The notes under the pieces: generated by a model
What the model was told of the DNA's origin: nothing
Database searches by the model: none
The model's input: the letters and a program-made list of their open reading frames with translations, nothing else
Program-made: the position numbers and the translations under genes
Origin: an uncultured Candidatus Saccharibacteria bacterium
GTDB lineage: Bacteria; Patescibacteriota; Saccharimonadia; Saccharimonadales; Saccharimonadaceae
Direction of reading: 5' to 3'
Assembly: GCA_938046775.1 (NCBI GenBank)
Contig: CALIXB010000023.1
Span: 1-59,038, forward strand
DNA: 59,038 nucleotides
Shown: in pieces, positions 7,589 through 15,498 of the stretch
Position numbering within the stretch: the stretch's first letter is position 1
Layout of the letters: each line of letters begins with the position of its first letter

Positions 7589-8062
7589 ATGTTCCAACTG
7601 AATGAAGAATTTCTTAAAGAGCTGGGTCTGGATAAATTGCCACAAGAACAGCAGAAGCCGTTTTTGCAGCATATTTATAGCGAGTTGGAGCTAAGGGTGG
7701 GCGAGCGACTTAGTCAGGGCATGAGCGATGCTCAGCTGGAGGAGTTTGCTGGTATTATTGATAAAACTCCGGGTGCTGTTGATGCGTTTTTAGAGAAGCA
7801 TGCGCCAAATTATCAGCAAGACCCAATGTTTCAGAGATTATTACAAGCGTCGGGTGCGGCAGCTGAAGACCCGCGTTTGAAGGATGAATTTGCGGCTACA
7901 AAGTGGCTGGAGGTGAATCGTCCGGATTATCGTGATGTCGTGGCAGCGGTGATGAACGAGCTGAAGAAGGAAATTATTGCCAACCGCGATGCTATTTTAG
8001 GTGGCATGAGTGCACCTTCAGCGCCGCAGCAGGCTCAAAGCGACTTTGATTTGGCTGCTTAG
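7589..8062 (+). CDS. DUF5663 domain-containing protein
   Basis: A 157-residue soluble, acidic protein. The N-terminal helical segment (LGLDKLPQEQQKPFLQHIYSELELRVGERLSQ...MSDAQLEEF, residues 11-57) matches the pattern of DUF5663, seen mainly in CPR bacteria; no function is known. The middle is helical, and the C-terminus is a Ser/Ala/Gln-rich tail ending DFDLAA. AGGAGG lies seven bases upstream of the ATG. A shorter relative is encoded at 47877-48212, with the same LP-x(9)-I and L-x-DEQL-type spacing. It stands alone between infB and a terminator. Confidence 0.75.
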   Translation: MFQLNEEFLKELGLDKLPQEQQKPFLQHIYSELELRVGERLSQGMSDAQLEEFAGIIDKTPGAVDAFLEKHAPNYQQDPMFQRLLQASGAAAEDPRLKDEFAATKWLEVNRPDYRDVVAAVMNELKKEIIANRDAILGGMSAPSAPQQAQSDFDLAA

Positions 8063-8071
8063 TCAATAGAC

Positions 8072-8962
8072 TTAGCCTTGATGACCGCGGAGAAATTCTT
8101 CTGCGGTCATTTTTTTGCCACTGGTTGGGGCTATAAGTTCGTCAATAATTAGATAATTGCCGTCAGTAAATTTTTGATCAAGAATAGAGCTAGGACTGTT
8201 ACTGCAATGGGCTCTAGCGATAATTACATCTTTCCCATCAATAATTAATCGACTGCGCGGAAAGCCTAAGTGTGCTCTGATATGAGCTTCAGCTTCAGTG
8301 GTTGTCATGCTTTCTGGATTAAGCCAGGATTTATCCTTACTCAGTAGCTGGCAATAGGTGGCCGTAGAATGATCTTGTGGCGTGGTTTTTATATGACCAT
8401 TGATAATATCAGGTAGATTTTTTATTAATAGAGCAGTTCCGTCGTGGAATAACTTATCGTATAATTCTGGTTTTGTTTCTTCTCTTGTGAGAGGTTGGGT
8501 AATTTGCGAATATATTGGCCCGGCGTCCATTTTGCTATCAAGCTGCATAATTGACACTCCGGTTTCATGGTCTCTGTTAGCTATGGCTGCCTCAATTGGC
8601 GATGGTCCGCGATATTTTGGCAATAAGGAGGGGTGAACATTAATAATTCCTGGCGTAAATAAATCAATTATCGACTGAGGGATGATTTTTCCGTAAGCGA
8701 CTAATATACCCGTTACTGGCTGAAGCCGCTTTATATGTTCGGTAATTTCACTTACTTTGTTTGGTTGTAAAACTGGAATATTGTGGGATTTCGCAAATGT
8801 TTTAACTGGAGGCTCGGCAAGTTTATGGCCTCGACCACGCCTGGTGTCAGGTTTGGTAACAACGCAAACAACATTAAACCCATTGTCAACAAGAGCTTTT
8901 AGGGTAATTAGGCTATAATTCTCAGTCCCAAAGAATACTATTTTCGGCGATATATTTGTCAT
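8072..8962 (-). CDS. fmt: Methionyl-tRNA formyltransferase
   Basis: A 296-residue enzyme that formylates Met-tRNA(fMet) using 10-formyl-THF. The N-terminal formyltransferase fold opens with IVFFGTENYSL. The catalytic Asn and His are in INVHPSLLPKYRG and the catalytic Asp in MDAGPI. The C-terminal OB-like domain (SWLNPE... onward) is present. The start overlaps the 3' end of def by 41 bases, so translation is coupled in the order priA-def-fmt. It works as a pair with peptide deformylase, which removes the formyl group. Confidence 0.95.
   Translation of the reverse strand: MTNISPKIVFFGTENYSLITLKALVDNGFNVVCVVTKPDTRRGRGHKLAEPPVKTFAKSHNIPVLQPNKVSEITEHIKRLQPVTGILVAYGKIIPQSIIDLFTPGIINVHPSLLPKYRGPSPIEAAIANRDHETGVSIMQLDSKMDAGPIYSQITQPLTREETKPELYDKLFHDGTALLIKNLPDIINGHIKTTPQDHSTATYCQLLSKDKSWLNPESMTTTEAEAHIRAHLGFPRSRLIIDGKDVIIARAHCSNSPSSILDQKFTDGNYLIIDELIAPTSGKKMTAEEFLRGHQG
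8081..8117 (+). terminator. Intrinsic terminator inside the 3' end of fmt
   Basis: ATGACCGC (8081-8088) pairs with GCGGTCAT (8103-8110), with a partly paired inner segment, and is followed by seven T. It serves the plus-strand gene but lies in the last codons of the convergent fmt. Confidence 0.85.
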
Positions 8963-9497
8963 AATCTAGCGGCTGTAGCTCGCCTTTCTTATCGAGCGTA
9001 TAAAAAGCATCTTTTTTATCTTTAATGTGATCAATAAAAACCAGACCATTGCAGTGATCAATTTCATGTTGTAAGACTCGCGCCAAGAAGCCTTCTGCCT
9101 TAATGCGAATTTCCTCACCCTCCAGGGTCATTGCTTTTACACGAACCTTACTGTAGCGGGGAACTCTGCCATAAATGCTTTTAACACTAAGGCAACCCTC
9201 GAAATCTTCAACAATCTCACCCTCATACTTTACAATTTCTGGGTTAATAAGCGTTATAAACTCTCGAGTTGATTTTTTCTCAAAATCCGCACGGACAATT
9301 ACGACTCTTTCTAGTTTATCCACCTGTATGGCTGCCAGGGCTGCACTGATTTCGTGTGGTCGTGAGTCTTCCCAGTCAAGTGCCGCTGTAGTCATGTCGT
9401 CTGCTAATTTTGTGACATCGTCTGTGACAACGTGAATTTTTGATGATTTTTGGCGAAGATGTGGATTTGGTAGTGTAATAATATCGTCTCTAGTCAT
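8922..9497 (-). CDS. def: Peptide deformylase
   Basis: A 191-residue metalloenzyme removing formyl groups from nascent proteins. All three family motifs are visible: motif 1 as ALAAIQVD (Gly-poor version of GxGxAAxQ), motif 2 EGCLS and motif 3 HEIDH, giving the Cys/His/His metal ligands. The first Gly of motif 1 is replaced (SAALAAIQ), an uncommon variant. I chose ATG 9497, where TATAAT lies seven bases upstream on the minus strand, implying a leaderless transcript. The longer ORF to 9554 would start inside priA. It overlaps fmt. Confidence 0.93.
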   Translation of the reverse strand: MTRDDIITLPNPHLRQKSSKIHVVTDDVTKLADDMTTAALDWEDSRPHEISAALAAIQVDKLERVVIVRADFEKKSTREFITLINPEIVKYEGEIVEDFEGCLSVKSIYGRVPRYSKVRVKAMTLEGEEIRIKAEGFLARVLQHEIDHCNGLVFIDHIKDKKDAFYTLDKKGELQPLDYDKYIAENSILWD

Positions 9498-9504
9498 TAT
9501 TGTA

Positions 9505-9510
9505 ATTATA
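9505..9510 (-). promoter_or_regulatory. -10 element of def, leaderless
   Basis: On the minus strand TATAAT ends seven bases before the def ATG, in the 20-base gap after priA. It gives def-fmt their own promoter. Confidence 0.55.
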
Positions 9511-9517
9511 ACAGAAA

Positions 9518-11458
9518 TTACAACAGACTGACAGGGTCCAGTTCGTATTGCCAATGAGTTGAGGGTAGAAATTCTAGAAGATTAAGCAGCTCCTGGCGGC
9601 GGGGGCTTTTAATGACAATTTGCCAGCGATATGTATCACGAAGTCGCTCGTAAAAAGCGGGTGTTGGCCCTAGTATCTCAATGGTGTTAGATTTGGTCTT
9701 TAATAGGCCTGCTAGTTTTTTACTATTTTTAATAGCGGCTGCTTCGGTTTTATAAATACAGGTTAATTTTAGTAAGTAGGCAAAGGGTGGAAAATTAGTT
9801 TTTTGCCGTTGGCTAATGGTCCTATCGTAAAACTCTGAGTAATCTTGAGATAGGCCATTTGTGATAGATGGATGATTCGGCTGGTATGACTGAACAACAA
9901 CTTCCGTAGAAACGCTCGATCTACCTACGCGACCAATCACCTGAGCTAGCAGCTGGAATGTTCGCTCGGTTGATGAATAGTCGGGCAGGGCTAGTCCGGC
10001 GTCAGCTTGGACGACTCCAACCATCCTAAGATGCGGTAGATCAAGTCCTTTGGCGATAACTTGTGTGCCAATAATGATATCTATCTCGCCATTTTTTAGC
10101 TCATAATAGCGCTCGTCGACCGTAGATTTTGTGTCGGTGTCTCTATCAAATCGAGCAATTTTTTTGTTCGGAAATAGCCTCTGTAATTCGTTCTCAATAC
10201 GTTTGGTGCCGATGCCTTTGTGGATAATGTTTGCATTTTTACACTCCGGGCAGCTGGTGGGGACTTTCGTTGAAAAATTACAAATATGACAAGATAATTT
10301 ATGATGGTCAGCGTGAAGAGTTAATGGCACAAAGCACCGTGGACAGCCGGCTTGCCAGCCACAATTTTCACAGAGAGTAGTGGCTGCGGTACCTCGTCTA
10401 TTGTGAAAAATCAGAGCCTGTTTATTCTTGGATAAGGTTTTAGACAATGATTTTATCAGGGCATCTGATAAGAAGTGGTGTTTAGTAAAATTATTGCGCT
10501 TTGTCATATCAATCAGTGTAATATGGGGGCGAATTGTGTTCGGTCGAGCCGGCTTTGTCATGGTTACTATGGGAGTATTTGATTTTTTGGCAATATAATA
10601 GTCGGCAACTGCGGGCGTGGCGCTGCCTAAAATTAATTTACCGCGGTGTTGGTTGGTAAGAATTGAGGCAACTCGTAAAGCTGAATATCGTGGTGACTGT
10701 TCTTGTTTAAAACTGGGTTCGTGGCACTCGTCTATTACCACGAGTCCAAGCTGCTGTACGGGCGCAAAAAGCGCAGACCGTGGGCCAATTACCACCACTG
10801 GATCATTGGAGCTGATAATTCTTTTCCAAGCCGCATGTCGCTGTGCTTCGGTTTGTTTGGAGTGGGTGACGATGACATTTGGTAGGTGTGCGGAGAATTC
10901 TGCGACCAATTGTGAGGTAAGAGCTATTTCCGGCACGAGGATTATCGATGACCTTTCTTCTTCCAGGGCTCGTTTTACGGCCTCTATATACACTAGTGTT
11001 TTACCCGAACCGGTTACGCCATGCAAAAGAATAGTTCCATAGCTTAATTCATCAATAGTCTTGAGGGCTGCCCTTTGTTCGTCAGTGAACACATTTTTTA
11101 TTCGATTTTCTGTTGAATTAACTGAGGCGGTGGGATTGATTGGGCGACGTTTTTTAGATAAACCACTAGGTAAAATGGTTTGCCAAACTGTCGCCTGATG
11201 GGTGGCGTAATATTTACTCATCCAGGATGCTGTTTGAACTAGCTCAATCGGTAAAGGATAGTCTTCGATGATTCTGCTAATGGGCTTGACATCAAAATCG
11301 GGTTTGCGGACTTCTTGTAAAACTATACCGACAGCGTTAATTTTACCGATTTCTATGGCAACAATTGTTCCGGTAGGTAGCCTATCCTCGGAAGAATAGG
11401 TAAACGAATCAGCGTCGCTACGGACAATTCTTGTTGGCGAAACCAAATAGTAATGCAT
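9518..11458 (-). CDS. priA: Primosomal protein N' (replication restart helicase PriA)
   Basis: A 646-residue SF2 helicase that reloads the replisome at stalled forks. An N-terminal DNA-binding domain is followed by Walker A GVTGSGKT and the helicase box DECHEPSFKQEQ. Two zinc-binding Cys clusters (CENCGWQAGCPRC; CHIC...CPEC) follow, then the C-terminal motifs (IGTQVIAKGLD, QVIGRVGRS). The start is ATG 11458 (MHYYLVSP). The longer ORF would begin inside the divergent gene. TATAAT lies exactly six bases upstream, so the mRNA is predicted to start at the ATG. It heads priA-def-fmt, a common bacterial arrangement. Confidence 0.95.
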   Translation of the reverse strand: MHYYLVSPTRIVRSDADSFTYSSEDRLPTGTIVAIEIGKINAVGIVLQEVRKPDFDVKPISRIIEDYPLPIELVQTASWMSKYYATHQATVWQTILPSGLSKKRRPINPTASVNSTENRIKNVFTDEQRAALKTIDELSYGTILLHGVTGSGKTLVYIEAVKRALEEERSSIILVPEIALTSQLVAEFSAHLPNVIVTHSKQTEAQRHAAWKRIISSNDPVVVIGPRSALFAPVQQLGLVVIDECHEPSFKQEQSPRYSALRVASILTNQHRGKLILGSATPAVADYYIAKKSNTPIVTMTKPARPNTIRPHITLIDMTKRNNFTKHHFLSDALIKSLSKTLSKNKQALIFHNRRGTAATTLCENCGWQAGCPRCFVPLTLHADHHKLSCHICNFSTKVPTSCPECKNANIIHKGIGTKRIENELQRLFPNKKIARFDRDTDTKSTVDERYYELKNGEIDIIIGTQVIAKGLDLPHLRMVGVVQADAGLALPDYSSTERTFQLLAQVIGRVGRSSVSTEVVVQSYQPNHPSITNGLSQDYSEFYDRTISQRQKTNFPPFAYLLKLTCIYKTEAAAIKNSKKLAGLLKTKSNTIEILGPTPAFYERLRDTYRWQIVIKSPRRQELLNLLEFLPSTHWQYELDPVSLL

Positions 11459-11464
11459 GTTTAT

Positions 11465-11470
11465 ATTATA
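11465..11470 (-). promoter_or_regulatory. -10 element of priA, leaderless
   Basis: On the minus strand TATAAT ends six bases before the priA ATG at 11458. A divergent TAAAAT for the next gene lies only 16 bases away. Confidence 0.6.
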
Positions 11471-11485
11471 TCGCGAAAAAAATGC

Positions 11486-11491
11486 TAAAAT
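11486..11491 (+). promoter_or_regulatory. -10 element of PRTase-like gene, leaderless
   Basis: TAAAAT ends six bases before the ATG at 11498. No convincing -35 is seen, because the region is shared with the divergent priA promoter. Confidence 0.5.
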
Positions 11492-11497
11492 AAGCAT

Positions 11498-12157
11498 ATG
11501 TATTTTGAGAGTCGTTCGCAGGCTGGGGCAATTCTGGCTGATCAAGTACTGGAAAAGTATCGCTATGAAAACTGCGCAGTGGTTGCGATTGGCGAGGGTG
11601 GCGTGCTGATCGGCGAGCAAATCGCAGTGAAGCTTCACTGTGTCCTCATGATGCTGCTTAGCGAAGGGATCGAGATTCCTGGGGAAAGTCTAAGTATCGG
11701 GGCGATGTCGCAGTCTGGGCAATTTACGTATAATAGTCAATTTTCTGACGGCGAGATTAATGAATATACTAGTGAATTTCATGGTTATCTGGAAGAGAAA
11801 AAGCGCGAGGCTCATCAGAAAATGAATAGACTTTTGGGTGATGGTGGAATCATTGATAAGGATATGTTAAAGGATAGGGTGGTGATTTTGGCGAGTGATG
11901 GATTTGGAGATGATTTGTCGGTTTTGGACGTAGCTTTGAGTTTTCTAAAATCAGTTCGAATTGAGAAACTAGTGATTGCCGTGCCGTTCTGTGGCGTGGC
12001 GGCGGTGGATAAATTACACATGACGGTTGATGAGATGCATATTCTAGACGTGAAAGAGAATTTTATGGGATTAAATCATTACTATGAAGACAATGCATTG
12101 CCGTCAAAAGAGGAGACTATAGCGAAAATTAATCAGGTAATTTTGAATTGGCGGTAA
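11498..12157 (+). CDS. Phosphoribosyltransferase-like protein with degenerate PRPP loop
   Basis: A 219-residue protein with the order of a type I PRTase fold. AIGEGGVLIGEQIA resembles the early PPi loop. A flexible central insert is rich in charged residues. VVILASDGFGDDLSV sits where the PRPP-binding loop (V-x-x-DD-x-x-x-TG) is expected. Only part of the acidic pair and none of the Thr-Gly are kept, so catalysis is doubtful and a regulatory or binding role is possible. It faces priA divergently. The family resembles erythromycin-esterase-associated PRTases only loosely; no substrate can be assigned. Confidence 0.6.
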   Translation: MYFESRSQAGAILADQVLEKYRYENCAVVAIGEGGVLIGEQIAVKLHCVLMMLLSEGIEIPGESLSIGAMSQSGQFTYNSQFSDGEINEYTSEFHGYLEEKKREAHQKMNRLLGDGGIIDKDMLKDRVVILASDGFGDDLSVLDVALSFLKSVRIEKLVIAVPFCGVAAVDKLHMTVDEMHILDVKENFMGLNHYYEDNALPSKEETIAKINQVILNWR

Positions 12158-12221
12158 AATGCTTGTCGGGTGTTGTAAAATTGTGATAAACTTGAAGTAA
12201 GAAAGATGCGTTAGGGAGGTT

Positions 12222-12524
12222 ATGTTAGACGTTTTTATTACATCTAGGGTGCGGCGAAAAATCGTAGTAGTATACGCTAAGTATCCTGATTTTCATACAC
12301 ATGTTCGTGGTTTGGCAAAGCTAATCAAAGAGGATCCTGGTAATATCCAACGAGAATTGAAGCGGCTGGAAAAAGTTGGGTTTTTGCAAAGTGAAAAACA
12401 GGGTAACTCGCGCACGTATTTCACTAATAAACAATTTCCAATTTTCAAAGAGTTACAAAGTATGGTAATCAAGTCTCAGCAATATTCGGCACGCTCAAAG
12501 CGCGGTATGGCTGATAGGGACTAA
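12222..12524 (+). CDS. Winged-helix transcriptional regulator (ArsR/MarR-like)
   Basis: A 100-residue winged helix-turn-helix protein. Residues 3-22 form helix 1 (VFITSRVRRKIVVVYAKYP). The recognition helix is around EDPGNIQRELKRLEKVGFLQSE, and the wing is KQGNSRTYFTN. It lacks the metal-binding Cys/His of metal-sensing ArsR proteins. AGGGAGG lies just upstream of the ATG. Its stop overlaps the recJ start (TAATG), so it is translationally coupled to recJ, an unusual pairing. Possible autoregulation is inferred only from its leading position. Confidence 0.72.
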   Translation: MLDVFITSRVRRKIVVVYAKYPDFHTHVRGLAKLIKEDPGNIQRELKRLEKVGFLQSEKQGNSRTYFTNKQFPIFKELQSMVIKSQQYSARSKRGMADRD

Positions 12525-14152
12525 TGAATTTATTTGAGAAGATCTTAGTAGCGCGTGGTTTGACGACGCGGGCAGCGCGCCAGGCTTTTTTGCAGCCGGA
12601 TTACGCAGCGGTGAAGCATGATCCGTTTTTATTGCCGGACATGAAGAAGGCAGTAGCGCGTCTGAAACAGGCGCGGGAGCAGGGTGAAAAAATTGTTATT
12701 TACGGCGATTATGACATTGACGGGCTGAGTGCAACGGCGCTGCTGCTGGATGCGTTTGATAAGTTTGGTTTTGAGGGCGTCGATGCTTTCATTCCAAATC
12801 GGTTTGTTGAGGGTTATGGTATGACCATGGGCGCGGTTGATAAGGTGCGCGACATGGGCGCGGATTTGATTGTGACGGTGGATACCGGTAGTTTGTGTCA
12901 TGCAGAGATTGCATATGCTGCCAGCTTGGGTATTGATACAGTGGTGACAGATCATCACAACGTGGCCGAAACGCCGCCGCCGAGCGTGGCAGCGGTGAAT
13001 CCGAAGTTTTCGGGCCATACATACCCATTCCGCGATTTATGTGGGGCGGGCGTGGCGTTCAAGTTGGTGCAGGCATTGCAGACTGAGCTGGAGGGACTGC
13101 CTGATGGCTACGAAAAATGGCTGCTGGATTTGGTGGCACTGGGGACGGTGTGCGATATTGTGACGTTGGCGGACGAAAACCGGGCGAATGTTTATTGGGG
13201 TCTGGAGGTTCTGAAAAAACAACAACGCCCAGGATTGAAAGCCTTGATGACGGTGGCGGGTATTGAACCAGAGCAGGTTAATGCTAGGCATTTGGGATTC
13301 GGCTTGGGGCCGCGCATGAATGCGGCGGGTCGGCTGGAGACGGCGCAGCACGCGCTGGATATGCTGGTGGCACGTGATGGGCTGGCGGCACTGGAGGCGA
13401 GTGAAAAATTGGAAGAATTAAATATCAAACGCCGTAGTATTCAGGATGAGATTTTTGACGAAGCTTGCCAGCAGGCGGACAATATGGCTGATGATCGAGT
13501 TTTGGTGGTGAATAGCGGCAATTGGAATCACGGAGTTATCGGCATCGTGGCGTCAAAGTTGGTGGAGAAATATAAAAAGCCGGTGTTTATCATTGGCGAG
13601 CGCGGCGAGGAAGCAACAGGTTCAGCGCGCAGTTTTGGTGATTTTTCAGCGGCAGATGCCGTGCGGGCAGCAGATGACATTATCATCAAAGGTGGCGGGC
13701 ATGGTGCGGCTGCTGGCGTGACGCTGGCGACTGAGAAAATTGGGGATTTTCGCCGGCGGGTGAATGAGTTTTACGATTCACTGCAACTGACAAACCAAGA
13801 GCGATACTTGTTGCCGCGGGCTGATGTAGAAATTGACGATTTTTCGGAAATTGACGAGGAGTTGGTAGAGAATTTGGCGAAAATGGAGCCATTTGGCAAT
13901 GGCAACCCAGAGCCAGTATTAAAAATTACCAGAGGGAGCGTGCTGAGCGTGCGGCGAATGGGTGCGGATGGACAACACGTTAAATTAGCACTGCGTGATA
14001 AAAACGGTAAGGTGTTGCAGATGCTGGCGTTCAACGCGCCAGAGGAATTTTTCCGCGAGCCAGGCGACGAGGTGGCGGCGTGGTTCCAGCCAACCGTCAA
14101 TGAATGGCAAGGAATAAGGTCTGTTGAAGGGCGACTGCTACATTTGGCTTAG
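12524..14152 (+). CDS. recJ: Single-stranded-DNA-specific exonuclease RecJ
   Basis: A 542-residue 5'-3' ssDNA exonuclease of the DHH family, active in mismatch repair and recombination. Metal-binding motifs include GDYDIDGLSA (61-70), VTVDTGS (117-123) and VTDHHN (141-146). The DHHA1 motif is GGGHGAAAG, followed by a C-terminal OB-fold (KITRGSVLSVRRMGADGQHVKL). Length is close to the E. coli enzyme. The start overlaps the preceding regulator stop. Confidence 0.95.
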   Translation: MNLFEKILVARGLTTRAARQAFLQPDYAAVKHDPFLLPDMKKAVARLKQAREQGEKIVIYGDYDIDGLSATALLLDAFDKFGFEGVDAFIPNRFVEGYGMTMGAVDKVRDMGADLIVTVDTGSLCHAEIAYAASLGIDTVVTDHHNVAETPPPSVAAVNPKFSGHTYPFRDLCGAGVAFKLVQALQTELEGLPDGYEKWLLDLVALGTVCDIVTLADENRANVYWGLEVLKKQQRPGLKALMTVAGIEPEQVNARHLGFGLGPRMNAAGRLETAQHALDMLVARDGLAALEASEKLEELNIKRRSIQDEIFDEACQQADNMADDRVLVVNSGNWNHGVIGIVASKLVEKYKKPVFIIGERGEEATGSARSFGDFSAADAVRAADDIIIKGGGHGAAAGVTLATEKIGDFRRRVNEFYDSLQLTNQERYLLPRADVEIDDFSEIDEELVENLAKMEPFGNGNPEPVLKITRGSVLSVRRMGADGQHVKLALRDKNGKVLQMLAFNAPEEFFREPGDEVAAWFQPTVNEWQGIRSVEGRLLHLA

Positions 14153-14161
14153 GCGTAATAG

Positions 14162-14190
14162 TTGCCGTTACTTATAGAATAGTTTATTAT
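14162..14190 (+). promoter_or_regulatory. Promoter of the frameshifted orphan gene
   Basis: TTGCCG (14162-14167), a 17-base spacer and TATTAT (14185-14190). The expected leader to the ATG at 14244 is about 45 bases. Confidence 0.65.
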
Positions 14191-14243
14191 TATAGTGTAG
14201 TAATACTTTTTAAGTAGAGGGTGATTTTAGGAGTTGTGGTAAT

Positions 14244-14366
14244 ATGAGAAACTATGAAAATTCTACTGAAGTTTGGCGTAGAGAAGGCTTGACGGAAGGT
14301 GAGTTGCGAACGATGGGCGCATTAGCCATGGAAGCGACTGAAGAACTTAAAAAAAACTACCATTAG
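14244..14366 (+). CDS. Orphan protein, N-terminal part before an A8 frameshift
   Basis: A 40-codon ORF beginning MRNYENSTEVWRREG and ending in the run of eight A at 14349-14356, shortly followed by TAG. AGGAG (14229-14233) lies 10 bases upstream of the ATG and a good promoter precedes it. Removing one A joins it in frame to 14437-14772, which reads through LKKTTIRKETVLLGSVPF and gives one protein of 175 residues. No family is recognised. It may be a broken gene, a sequencing error, or a gene expressed through slippage on the A run. Confidence 0.65.
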   Translation: MRNYENSTEVWRREGLTEGELRTMGALAMEATEELKKNYH

Positions 14367-14436
14367 GAAAGAGACTGTCTTATTAGGGAGCGTTCCATTT
14401 GATTCTTGGGACGAATTCGCAAAAGCTGTACAAGAA

Positions 14437-14772
14437 ATGGCTGCACATAAAATGACTGCATATAGTTATGAGCCTATTCCAGTTAAAATTAATACAAAAA
14501 GGCTTATAGCAACAGCATTCCTAGATAACGAAGGAGAAATGTCTGTAGAAGAGCATTTCGTACCTGAGGAGGTGTTTATAGACTTATCAAGAACTAGGTG
14601 TGATGCGGAAGTGGATAGAAATCATAAGTCGTATGAATTCACGTGCCCAGCACTTATGAAATATCCATCTGGAGAGCTCTACCCAATACGCGAGGTGTAT
14701 GTTATATCGGCAATAGATGTCAACGGTAGCCAAGAAGTGGATTTTAAGATTATTCAAGGCGGTCTTAACTAA
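14437..14772 (+). CDS. Orphan protein, C-terminal part after an A8 frameshift
   Basis: This frame is open from just after a TAG near 14326, but the first ATG is at 14437. That ATG has no ribosome site and lies inside what reads as continuous coding sequence (SVPFDSWDEFAKAVQEMAAH). So it is most likely the second part of the gene starting at 14244. The region contains a beta-rich sequence (YEPIPVKINTKRLIATAFLD; VYVISAIDVNG) and one CD/CP pair. Function is unknown. It ends shortly before the rpsU promoter. Confidence 0.6.
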   Translation: MAAHKMTAYSYEPIPVKINTKRLIATAFLDNEGEMSVEEHFVPEEVFIDLSRTRCDAEVDRNHKSYEFTCPALMKYPSGELYPIREVYVISAIDVNGSQEVDFKIIQGGLN

Positions 14773-14778
14773 ACCTAG

Positions 14779-14807
14779 TTGGCAAATACTTTCTTATCTG
14801 TTATAAT
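14779..14807 (+). promoter_or_regulatory. Promoter of rpsU operon
   Basis: TTGGCA (14779-14784), a 17-base spacer and TATAAT (14802-14807). The ATG begins nine bases later, leaving a leader of about three bases or none. Confidence 0.85.
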
Positions 14808-14816
14808 GTTTGCAGT

Positions 14817-15032
14817 ATGGTACAAGTAACACGTAAAGATCAGAAGGAAGCGAACGAAAACATCATTCGTCGTTTCAACCGTAGGGTTTTACAGAGCGGC
14901 GTTTTGGCTCGCGCTAAAAATGTTATGCGCTTTGAGAAACCAATTTCAAAGGCCGAGCGCCGTAAAAAGGCAATTGTTCGTCGTGAACGCCGGGCTGAAA
15001 AAACGGCAAAAATGCGCCTGGGAGTGCGTTAA
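14817..15032 (+). CDS. rpsU: 30S ribosomal protein S21
   Basis: A 71-residue, strongly basic protein with the bS21 pattern (ENIIRRFNRRVLQSGVLARAK; RFEKPISKAERRKKA). It sits near the platform of the small subunit, close to the anti-Shine-Dalgarno region. The stop overlaps the next ATG (TAATG), giving the widespread rpsU-yqeY pair. It is notable that a gene for a protein associated with Shine-Dalgarno recognition has itself a predicted near-leaderless mRNA. Confidence 0.95.
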   Translation: MVQVTRKDQKEANENIIRRFNRRVLQSGVLARAKNVMRFEKPISKAERRKKAIVRRERRAEKTAKMRLGVR

Positions 15033-15490
15033 TGTCGGCGCTAAAAGCGCGCATCACTGATGAAATGAAAGCCGCTCTTCTAGGGCGGCATCGTTTTCGT
15101 GGGGATGTGCTGCGTAATGTCAAGGCGGCAATTTTGAATGAGGAAGTGTCACTAGGTAAGCGTGACGAGGGCTTGAATGACGCTGAAGTTGAGAAAGTTC
15201 TGTCTCGTGAAGTGAAAAAACGTATCGAGAGTGCTGAGCTATATCGTAGCAATGGTCGCATAGAGCTGGCAGAGTCTGAAGAAAAAGAAGCAGCAATTTT
15301 GCGAGAATTTTTACCAGAACAATTGAGTAAAGCAGAAGTTGTGGCGATCGTTGAAGATGTTGTAGCGAGTACGAATGACGTTTCTATGCAAAAGATGGGC
15401 CAGGTTATTGGCGCAGTGAAACAGAAGGTTGGCAATGCTGCTGATGGTGCGTTGATCGCAAAAATTGTTAAAGAAAAACTGACAAAATAG
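15032..15490 (+). CDS. yqeY: GatB/YqeY domain-containing protein
   Basis: A 152-residue protein of the YqeY family, related to the tRNA-interacting tail domain of GatB. Family signatures include LKARITDEMKAAL, LGRHRFRGDVLRNVKAAI, AILREFLPEQLSKAEV and the end segment MGQVIGAVKQKVGNAADGALIAKIVKEKL. The last of these is the helical YqeY core. It overlaps the rpsU stop and precedes adk by eight bases. Its role is thought to involve tRNA or amidotransferase interaction but is not well defined. Confidence 0.92.
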   Translation: MSALKARITDEMKAALLGRHRFRGDVLRNVKAAILNEEVSLGKRDEGLNDAEVEKVLSREVKKRIESAELYRSNGRIELAESEEKEAAILREFLPEQLSKAEVVAIVEDVVASTNDVSMQKMGQVIGAVKQKVGNAADGALIAKIVKEKLTK

Positions 15491-15498
15491 GAGGAAAT

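Noticed and set aside
9498..9554. Longer def start at 9554
   Set aside because: It would begin inside priA and upstream of a good -10 located seven bases before ATG 9497.
14437..14772. Independent gene starting at 14437
   Set aside because: No ribosome site, and open coding-like sequence extends upstream; treated as the second half of a frameshifted gene.
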